This document shows positions 6,475 to 12,547 of a stretch of 14,233 bases of DNA, one piece after another; within the stretch, counting starts at the first letter, position 1; every line of letters starts with the position of its first letter. Under the pieces are notes generated by a model that was given only the letters and a program-made list of their open reading frames with translations, made no database searches and had not been told where the DNA came from. A program made the position numbers and the translations under genes. Source of the DNA: JAPOKJ01 sp043767985 (GTDB lineage Bacteria; Pseudomonadota; Gammaproteobacteria; Burkholderiales; Burkholderiaceae_E); contig JAYVKZ010000281.1 of the NCBI GenBank assembly GCA_043767985.1, positions 1 to 14,233 on the forward strand. The letters run 5' to 3'.

Positions 6475-7773
6475 ATGAACTCACCCGAACAGTACGATCT
6501 GCTGATTATTGGCGGCGGTATTGGCGGCGTGATCGCTTTGCATTACGCCAAAAAGGCTGGGCTCAACACCGTGTTGCTGGAACGCCAGAGCAAGGTGGGT
6601 GGCATTTGGGTGCATTTGCCTGCATGGCAAGACATCCAAAACAATCCCCTCGATTGGACTTTGGGCGACATCCCTATTGCCGGCGCCGACCAAGCCAGCA
6701 TTGCGAGCAATATTCAAGCATGGGTCGAGAAATTTGATCTCAGCGCTTCTATTTTGCTTAATACATCGGCCTCTCGGGTCAAAGAAATAGAAGCAGGCTG
6801 GAGCGTGTCAACTCCAGCCACTACCTTTCACGCCAAAAATCTAATCGCAGCAACGGGTGCTCATAACCAGCCCTACCTACCACCTGCTGAAAGAGCGAAT
6901 GTCTCCCTAGACGAACACCATTCGAGTGCACTACGAGACCCTTCTGTGTTGAAGGGGCAATCAGTTGTGGTCGTGGGCAGCGGCGCTTCAGCCTATGACT
7001 TGCTGGAACTTTGCCTAGAGCAGCAGGCGAAGCAGGTCACTTGGGTCTATAGGTCACACAAATGGATGACACCGACGCGCAAACCCAAATATTTGGCAAG
7101 CGATATTCGGGGCCTGGCCAAGCAGCAAATGCTGGGTGCTTCCGCGCAGGCATTGAGTCAAGCCCTTAGCCTAGATTTGCGTGCACGTTATGCCAAGTTT
7201 GGTTTAAGCGACATATTGCCCGACAGCGACTTCGATTTCAGCCGCGATCAGCTGATCCCAGGCCGACATCGAATGATTGAGCATTTCCAGACATTGGAAC
7301 GCTATCGTGCGGAGGTGAGGCGTATCGCGGATCGCACGGTTGAGTTGTCTACAGGTGAAAAGATAGTTGCCGATGTGATGCTCTGGGGCACTGGGTATAC
7401 GCTCGATTTATCGTATTTTGACGAACCCAAACTGTCCGGTGTGACACAAACCAGCGCACTGGCCAAACGTTGTGGCGACCTGTACCGATCCATGGATGCT
7501 GAAAAATTGTTTTTCTTGGCTCCCAACACACTTGAAGGTACTGGGGTGACGCCATGGGCGTATGCACATGCAGCACGAACCATTGTGTCGCACATTCAAG
7601 GCAAAGCGCAGTTGGGGCTTGAGCCGACACACGGAAAGATCAACCATTTCGATGCGATTCAATTTCTTGCCACCCTTGATCCAGCCAGCTTCCCACCGGA
7701 GACTTGGGCTTCATACTACAAGTCCTTGACGACCCAGCACCCAGAGGATCAACCACTGCCGATACCCATATAA
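6475..7773 (+). CDS. FMO-type flavin-dependent monooxygenase (NAD(P)/FAD-binding)
   Basis: A 432-aa class B-like flavoprotein that would oxygenate a soft heteroatom or a ketone with NADPH and O2. The first Rossmann motif is GGGIGG (13-18) with acidic E36 closing it, then VGGIW (41-45) as in FMO and Baeyer-Villiger enzymes. IAATGAHNQPYLP (124-136) is the usual ATG linker, VVVGSGASAYD (165-175) the NADPH-binding GxGxSA, and LWGTGY (303-308) the late FAD motif. The FxGxxxHxxx fingerprint expected between the two Rossmann folds is not clear; NVSLDEHHSS lies there, so the protein is a divergent member. It starts at ATG 6475 with CAGG upstream, 141 bases after the FAH gene, same strand. It may be co-transcribed or have its own promoter; I found no convincing one. 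Substrate unknown; no terminator with a T-run follows. Confidence 0.85.
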   Translation: MNSPEQYDLLIIGGGIGGVIALHYAKKAGLNTVLLERQSKVGGIWVHLPAWQDIQNNPLDWTLGDIPIAGADQASIASNIQAWVEKFDLSASILLNTSASRVKEIEAGWSVSTPATTFHAKNLIAATGAHNQPYLPPAERANVSLDEHHSSALRDPSVLKGQSVVVVGSGASAYDLLELCLEQQAKQVTWVYRSHKWMTPTRKPKYLASDIRGLAKQQMLGASAQALSQALSLDLRARYAKFGLSDILPDSDFDFSRDQLIPGRHRMIEHFQTLERYRAEVRRIADRTVELSTGEKIVADVMLWGTGYTLDLSYFDEPKLSGVTQTSALAKRCGDLYRSMDAEKLFFLAPNTLEGTGVTPWAYAHAARTIVSHIQGKAQLGLEPTHGKINHFDAIQFLATLDPASFPPETWASYYKSLTTQHPEDQPLPIPI

Positions 7774-8111
7774 AACCCCCGCGAAAAAGGGTGTGGGCAT
7801 AGGCCTTCAAAGGGATTTTTCAACGAATTGCCTCAGTAGGCGAGGTCTGATCAACCTATGGTGGCCCTTGAAAGGTTGTTCCGGTGGGGCGCCTCTCTTT
7901 GTCGCGGTAAGTCACTGCATTTCCGGCTCACGGGCGCCCCCAAAGCCGGACGCTCCTTGATTTGTGCGCAACCGCCTGCCTGACCGATCCCACAACGGGC
8001 TAGCTGGCGGACTGACGGCAATTCGATAAACACACGAACCCTTATGCAAACGCTTTTGCGTTCGAGCTTCCCCAGAATCATCTTGATCCTCAACCAAGTA
8101 TCTCAGGCCAG

Positions 8112-8129
8112 ACTGAGCAAAGCTTATAT
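8112..8129. promoter_or_regulatory. Orphan copy of the operator-like motif
   Basis: ACTGAGCAAAGCTTATAT matches site 1 (ACTGAGCAAAGCTCATAT at 2615-2632) at 17 of 18 positions. The TAATAT arm of site 1 is missing (CCAG precedes instead). No intact gene starts next to it. It may be a leftover of a second regulated promoter, or a surviving scrap of a copy of the TetR/hydrolase interval. Chance identity of this length in 14 kb is unlikely. Confidence 0.45.
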
Positions 8130-8134
8130 CGTAG

Positions 8135-8156
8135 GCCTTCACCTTATGCTGAAGGC
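8135..8156. repeat. 7-bp inverted repeat next to the orphan motif
   Basis: GCCTTCA and TGAAGGC flank an 8-base loop (CCTTATGC). It lies 5 bases after the orphan operator-like motif. No T-run follows, so it is not a clear terminator. Confidence 0.3.
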
Positions 8157-8393
8157 AGCAACTCCTGCCATATCTGGTGCTCGCGTCGCCGACGCCGCAC
8201 ACTGCAGATCGTCGATAAGCTGCGTCCAAGCGCCATTTGGGTGACAACTTTGTTAAGTGAACTCAGCTCACTCATCATCGCCTGGAAATGGATCGCTCGC
8301 AACGCCAAAACAAGGCAGGGCGTGGTGGCGCTTGTCGCCTAGCTGCCCAGCCTGATAGATACAGTGTTCGGGTAGATAGAACTCCGAGACGAA

Positions 8394-8866
8394 TTAAGTT
8401 GCCAACTCATTAAGCGTGTCGATGGCCATATCGCGAAAAAGTGGAATGGCTTTTAAGCGTTCACCCTGAACCTCGGCGCGGTGCCCGTCACCACTAACCA
8501 CAAACCCGCTTTGTCTTTGCCACAGACGTTGGTAGAGCCCTGCATTTGCGAGCAGTTCGTCATGACTCCCTTGCTCCTTGATCTGCCCTTCGTCGACCAC
8601 GACCAGATGGTCGACAAAACTAGCTGAGGCTAAACGGTGGGTCACCAGGATCACAGTTCGCTGTTGCGCGAGTTGCTGAATCGTCGCGTTGACGGCGGCT
8701 TCGGATTCCGGATCGAGCGACGAGGTGACCTCGTCAAGCAGCAGAATAGCCGGGTTCGGCAATATGGCACGAGCCATGGCAATACGCTGCTTTTGACCTT
8801 CCGAAAACCATCGGCCGCCGTCGCCTACCTCAGCCCACTTCAGTGCCATTGATTGAATTGGATGGG
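8394..8866 (-). pseudogene. Truncated ABC-transporter ATPase, C-terminal half, with start of a cNMP-binding-like domain
   Basis: The minus-strand frame gives VGDGGRWFSEGQKQRIAMAR (signature motif, with FSEGQ in place of LSGGQ), then AILLLDEVTSSLD (Walker B and D-loop) and VILVTHRLASASF (H-loop). The Walker A and Q-loop half and any membrane domain are missing: upstream the frame runs into the FAH relic on the other strand at about 8866. After GSHDELLANAGLYQRLWQRQ the protein continues to RLKAIPLFRDMAIDTLNELA and stops at 8394. That tail resembles the beginning of a cyclic-nucleotide-binding domain ('L..iplF..l....l..la'), cut short. So the gene is broken at both ends and cannot encode a working transporter. 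Similar full-length proteins are multidrug, peptide or bacteriocin exporters; which one is unknown. No insertion-sequence ends are seen at the breaks. Confidence 0.8.
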
Positions 8867-8901
8867 GAGGGCATTTACGCAGTACCATCCACGACGAATA
8901 G
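8862..8901 (+). pseudogene. 3' end of a second FAH-family gene (relic)
   Basis: CGC AGT ACC ATC CAC GAC GAA TAG reads RSTIHDE-stop, against RNTIRDE-stop in the intact FAH gene at 6310-6333. Just before, GGCATTT is shared but one base is missing, which breaks the frame. Further upstream the sequence is the ABC fragment in the opposite direction, so only the last dozen codons or so survive. The similarity continues past the stop into the flank. Confidence 0.65.
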
Positions 8902-8973
8902 CGCTCAATCAGTCTGTCAATCCCGCACGGCGCTAGCCCTTGTTCATCACAGGGCTGCGCTTGAAGTGGCATC
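8862..8973 (+). repeat. Copy B of a diverged direct repeat (FAH tail and 3' flank)
   Basis: Partner of 6294-6405, same orientation, 2568 bases downstream. The match reaches TGAAGTG (near 8962) and fades after it. In copy A the flank leads to an FMO gene; here it leads to non-coding sequence (8974-9188), where I see only a short GGAA-ATG-TTCC with seven Ts (9061-9082), too weak to call a terminator. Confidence 0.65.
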
Positions 8974-9188
8974 CGCCCACGGGTAGGCGCGCGCGGTGGG
9001 GCTCCGTGCTTCCGGGCCCTTAGGCGTATCGGTACTCCTTGAGCTTGCAAAAAAACCATGGGAAATGTTCCGCAGTTTTTTTAGACGCTAGAAACGCTCG
9101 CGATCAATGGAGAATGGAAGCGACCAGAGTTTATCGAGCCGAAGAGAAACACGGCCGCTAGACGCAGCCAGCCAGGGGCTAAAATCTA

Positions 9189-9278
9189 ATCAAGTATTTG
9201 CTGGACACCAATATTTGCATCTACCTGATGAATGAGCAACCGGACTCGAGATGCATAATAATAAGTCTCGGGCAATGA
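9189..9278 (+). pseudogene. VapC toxin (PIN-domain) relic, N-terminal end only
   Basis: From 9192 the frame reads KYLLDTNICIYLMNEQP, the hallmark start of VapC PIN-domain ribonucleases, including the first catalytic Asp (in LLDTN). The codon before is ATC where family members have ATG, and a stop (TAA at 9180-9182) lies just upstream, so the start is lost. After NEQP the sequence turns to unrelated residues and stops at 9276-9278. No VapB antitoxin is recognisable upstream. It is a dead fragment of a toxin-antitoxin pair. Confidence 0.75.
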
Positions 9279-9313
9279 AAGGGATTTCCCTAGGCTCCAA
9301 GGTTGTAACGAAC

Positions 9314-9328
9314 CGATGTCTAACATCG
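9314..9328. repeat. Perfect 6-bp inverted repeat upstream of the macroglobulin gene
   Basis: CGATGT-CTA-ACATCG, about 120 bases before the chosen macroglobulin start. It could be an operator or a short leader hairpin; no clear promoter boxes were found beside it. Confidence 0.3.
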
Positions 9329-9448
9329 ACGCAGTAGAGTCCGAATGCCTTGAGCCGATCAGCCGCTCTTCCGGTACGTTGGGCTATACGAGGGTTTCCC
9401 CGCAAGGGTTTTCCCGGTTTAATGAAGCACTCACTCTTAGCGGCCACC

Positions 9449-12400
9449 ATGCACATCCCGTCCCATTCGAACACGAGCACGTTGCGCAGCGCTGCTCAGC
9501 GCCTGATGTGCTTTGCGAGACAGCGATTTCACCCACTCAATTTTTTCGCTGCAGCGCTCGTCCCTATGTTTGCTTTTGCTTTGTTAACGACGCTTCTAGT
9601 GGCAATGCCCAGCTTGGCCCAGGCCACCCGTGTTCAGGACGTTGCGCCCCAGGGCATGATCGATTCGGGTCGCCAGATTCTGGTGAGATTTGACGGCGAG
9701 ATGGCTGCGATGGGCCGAACCGACGGACCTGCACCGGTGACGATTCAATGTTTACCGTCGGTCCAATTTCCAGCAAGCGGACGGTGGGTGAATACACGGG
9801 AGTGGGCGTTGAGCATGGCGCCGTCTGTCGCGCCCGGTGTGCAATGCCAAATCTCTCTGGCCGACGGTCTGAAGGATTTGGCGGGCGCGCCCGTGCGAGC
9901 CGAGGTGCGCAACTGGTCCTTCAATACCGGATCGGTACGTTTAGTGCGCACCTGGCCCAATATGCACAACGAAATTCGCGAGCAGCAAATCTTCTTGCTG
10001 GCCTTTAATGCGCCGGTCACTGCGGCAGGCCTCAAAGAGTATTTGAGCTGCCAACCACGTGACGGTGCGCGCCAAGCGATTGAGGTGGTGGACGAGGCGA
10101 CTTTTAGACGTGAATGGGTACAGTATGTTTCTACCACTGAACCCCCTCCGACACAATTTTCCGCCCCCAACTCAACCCTCGGCAATCGCCCAACAGTGGG
10201 TGTGCGCTGCGCCAGCCCGATGCCTGCAGACGCTGAGGTACGTCTGGTTTTGCGACGCGGCATGGCCTTGAATAGCGTTGTCCACGCCATTGATCAGGTG
10301 TCGCCCTTTCGTGTTCGCCCCCTCTTCAGTGCCAAGCTAAGTTGCTCCATGCAAGCCGGTGTCGAGGGCTGTGATTTTCGCCAAGCCATTCAAGTCCGTC
10401 TTTCGGGCTGGGTGACAACAGGCGCCCTGCCGACACTCCGTATGAGCGATGGTAGCGTGTTGCAAGCCACCTGGGAAACGCGCAACTGGCGACCTGGACA
10501 GGCCCAGGAGTTTACTTTCAACGGACCATTCAAGGCGCTTGGGCCGGCCACACTGGCGATGCCCGCTGACTTTGCGGACGAGGATGGCCGACCCTTGACT
10601 AATGCCTCTGAATACCCCAGACGCTTGCTCATTGCTGACGCGCCCGCCTATCTGGGCATGGTGCACGCGCAAGGCGTGGTGAGCGCAAGGCAAGGTCAGC
10701 CCTACTGGCCGATCGCGGTCCGTAAGCTAGAAGCAGAGGTGCCCATTCAGGTACGTCGATTGAATCTACAACATCCCCAAGCCACAACGCTGGCCGCCTC
10801 TCTCACAGCACTCGCCCGAGACAATGCGAGTACTCAGATCTCGGCCGACTTCCTGGGTCGCATCAACGAGCAATTCGAGCGAGTCTATGCACCGGCACTT
10901 ACTGCAAAGCCTCAGTCGATACGGACGACGCAAGGCGATATGGAGTTTGTACCTGTGCCACTGGCCGAGCCAGGCATCTATGTGATTGAGGCAGACAGTG
11001 GCCGTTATAAGACGCATCAGGCAGCGGTGCTAAAGGCACGCAAGGATACAACGGTCTCGTTGTGGGGTCGTCGAGCCATTGTGCAAGTCACCAACTTAAA
11101 TGCGGGCATTCGGATCGGGCAGCAAGGCGACTCGCTGGTTTGGGTCACTGCACTGGATTCCGGCCAGCCTGTGGCGGATGTTGCACTCAATCTCGTGGAC
11201 TGCTCGGGCAACATATTCTGGCAAGGCCAAAGTAACGCCAGGGGCTTGGCCTGGGTTAAAACAGCATTGGTGAGCAAGAGCTGCGACCACGCTCCTTTAT
11301 CAGCGCCCCCTACAAGTCACCGCGAGCGGCTGTGGGTTCACTCTGCGCTCACCCTTGTGGCCCAAAGCGGCAACGACATCGTGGCTGTGCCTGCCCATGC
11401 TCCAAGCCAAGAGCAAATGACCTTCAGTGTGGGTCGCCTAGCCCATGTGGTACTCGATCGCAGCCTGTTCAAAGCCGCCGAAGTCGTCAGCATGCAGGTG
11501 TATTTTCGATGGCTCAATGTCCAGGGCTTTGCGCTTCCAAGTCAAGGTCCACGGGCGCTCGGCGAGATTATGGCGACCGTGCGCGACCCTGCCGGACAGG
11601 AGTTGGCGAAGCTGCCCGTACAGTTGAATGCGCAGGGGGACGGGGTATTACGCTGGACCATCCCCCCCAATGCCAAGCTCGGGCAATATCGCGTCCAACT
11701 CACGGACAAGCTCGGATCAAACCAGTTGCAAATCGGAAATTCAAGCTTTCAAGTTGAAGAATTCCGCACGCCTGTGTTTGATGCAAAACTTGGCGTGGTG
11801 AGTGCCTGGTCTGTGGGTGCTTCGACCTCGCCCACAACGTCCTCTGCAGCAACGGGTTTTCACCAGCATTTGACGGTTGCGGGCTCGTTAAGCTATTTGT
11901 CCGGTGGCTCCGCCGGTGGGGAGCGGGTCACGCTCCGTGGCGTGTACCAGTATGGCGTTCAAGCACCCGTACCGGGCTTTGATTTTACCGGTATTGTGCG
12001 AGCTGCGGTACCTGCGCCACTTTCCGATGTAAGCCCACTGGACTCGTCCGGTGCGTTGCGCAAAACACTGGCCGTGCCCAAGATGTCGGCCGCAGCCACC
12101 TTGAACCTTGAGATGCAGTTCAGTGACCCCAACGGTGAAGTTCAAACGGTAGGTGCCTCCTCGGCCGTCTGGCCCCATGAAACCCGGCCCGGCCTGCGCG
12201 TGATCGGCCCTCAGGACCATCAGTCTTCACCACAAGTTGAAGCGGTCTTGCTGGACGCACTTAACAAGCCCCTAGCAGGTCGCTCGGTGCGGCTCAAAAC
12301 CAACCTGAGCGGGGTCACGCGAGAAGGGTCAAGCGACCATCTTCTTGGTCCGGCAATAGAGCTGTGCGAGGGCCTCACAAATTCAGAAGGGCGGCTGCTT

Positions 12401-12547
12401 TGCGCCCTGCCATTGCCCGCCAAGGATCTTAACGAGCGACTACATATCACCATGCAGGCGCCCGACCGCGCCGATCCTGGAGCGGCGAAGCCGATGGAGT
12501 TCTCGCACGAAACCTCTACCTGGGCACTGCGCTGGCAGCGTCCTTAG
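9449..12547 (+). CDS. Alpha-2-macroglobulin family protein, N-terminal part up to an in-frame TAG
   Basis: Bacterial alpha-2-macroglobulins are periplasmic protease traps. This part has 1032 aa from ATG 9449. A signal peptide is clear: hydrophobic FFAAALVPMFAFALLTTLLV (32-51), then AMPSLAQA with likely cleavage after residue 59. No lipobox cysteine follows, so it should be soluble in the periplasm and not a lipoprotein like E. coli YfhM. After it, VQDVAPQGMIDSGRQILVRF begins the first macroglobulin-like domain, and REWALSM, LVRTWPNM, FTFNGPF, GIYVIEADSG, TTVSLWGRRAIVQVTNLN, GQYRVQLTD and SFQVEEFRTPVFD are typical of the repeated MG domains. Start uncertain: ATGs at 9422 and 9506 are alternatives (the last gives a 40-aa signal peptide); none has a good ribosome site. 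The frame stops at TAG 12545-12547, midway through the family's normal length, and the family sequence goes on in the same frame. Confidence 0.85.
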   Translation: MHIPSHSNTSTLRSAAQRLMCFARQRFHPLNFFAAALVPMFAFALLTTLLVAMPSLAQATRVQDVAPQGMIDSGRQILVRFDGEMAAMGRTDGPAPVTIQCLPSVQFPASGRWVNTREWALSMAPSVAPGVQCQISLADGLKDLAGAPVRAEVRNWSFNTGSVRLVRTWPNMHNEIREQQIFLLAFNAPVTAAGLKEYLSCQPRDGARQAIEVVDEATFRREWVQYVSTTEPPPTQFSAPNSTLGNRPTVGVRCASPMPADAEVRLVLRRGMALNSVVHAIDQVSPFRVRPLFSAKLSCSMQAGVEGCDFRQAIQVRLSGWVTTGALPTLRMSDGSVLQATWETRNWRPGQAQEFTFNGPFKALGPATLAMPADFADEDGRPLTNASEYPRRLLIADAPAYLGMVHAQGVVSARQGQPYWPIAVRKLEAEVPIQVRRLNLQHPQATTLAASLTALARDNASTQISADFLGRINEQFERVYAPALTAKPQSIRTTQGDMEFVPVPLAEPGIYVIEADSGRYKTHQAAVLKARKDTTVSLWGRRAIVQVTNLNAGIRIGQQGDSLVWVTALDSGQPVADVALNLVDCSGNIFWQGQSNARGLAWVKTALVSKSCDHAPLSAPPTSHRERLWVHSALTLVAQSGNDIVAVPAHAPSQEQMTFSVGRLAHVVLDRSLFKAAEVVSMQVYFRWLNVQGFALPSQGPRALGEIMATVRDPAGQELAKLPVQLNAQGDGVLRWTIPPNAKLGQYRVQLTDKLGSNQLQIGNSSFQVEEFRTPVFDAKLGVVSAWSVGASTSPTTSSAATGFHQHLTVAGSLSYLSGGSAGGERVTLRGVYQYGVQAPVPGFDFTGIVRAAVPAPLSDVSPLDSSGALRKTLAVPKMSAAATLNLEMQFSDPNGEVQTVGASSAVWPHETRPGLRVIGPQDHQSSPQVEAVLLDALNKPLAGRSVRLKTNLSGVTREGSSDHLLGPAIELCEGLTNSEGRLLCALPLPAKDLNERLHITMQAPDRADPGAAKPMEFSHETSTWALRWQRP
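12545..12547 (+). other. In-frame amber codon splitting the macroglobulin gene
   Basis: The codons read W-A-L-R-W-Q-R-P-TAG-N-E-L-N-F-V-E-Q-A-P-Y. The frame is unchanged on both sides, and the part after the stop matches the family's conserved 'l.fv.....Y..Gq..rl...P' stretch at the expected place, so no sequence seems lost. A single C-to-T change of a CAG codon would explain it. Confidence 0.85.

Larger units (their letters stand above)
7774..8393. other. Gene-poor stretch with hairpins and an orphan operator-like motif
   Basis: No frame here encodes a protein I recognise; a minus-strand frame of about 110 codons (8247-7912) has no family motif, and its best piece (YDISFAQSGLRYL) only overlaps the operator-like motif. 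Visible structure: AACGC-TTTT-GCGTT near 8048-8061; a 7-bp stem GCCTTCA/TGAAGGC with 8-base loop (8135-8156); a nested weak hairpin at 8314-8347 (GGCAG/CTGCC outside GGCG/CGCC). I read it as decayed DNA between the catabolic block and the relics that follow. Confidence 0.45.

Noticed and set aside
7770..7800. Possible terminator after the FMO gene (CCC...AAAAA...GGG)
   Set aside because: The stem is only 3-4 bp and the T-run exists only on the minus strand, pointing into the FMO gene.
7912..8247. Minus-strand frame of about 110 codons in the gene-poor stretch
   Set aside because: No family motif, no ribosome site, and several overlapping frames of similar length in the same DNA. Kept only as part of the gene-poor stretch.
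8250..8350. Possible integron attC site (GTTAAGT near a weak hairpin)
   Set aside because: GTTRRRY is matched but no correctly placed RYYYAAC partner is found, and no integrase or cassette array is visible.
9061..9082. Possible terminator GGAA-ATG-TTCC followed by seven Ts
   Set aside because: A 4-bp stem with a 3-base loop is too weak, and the T-run is separated by GCAG; no intact plus-strand gene ends nearby.
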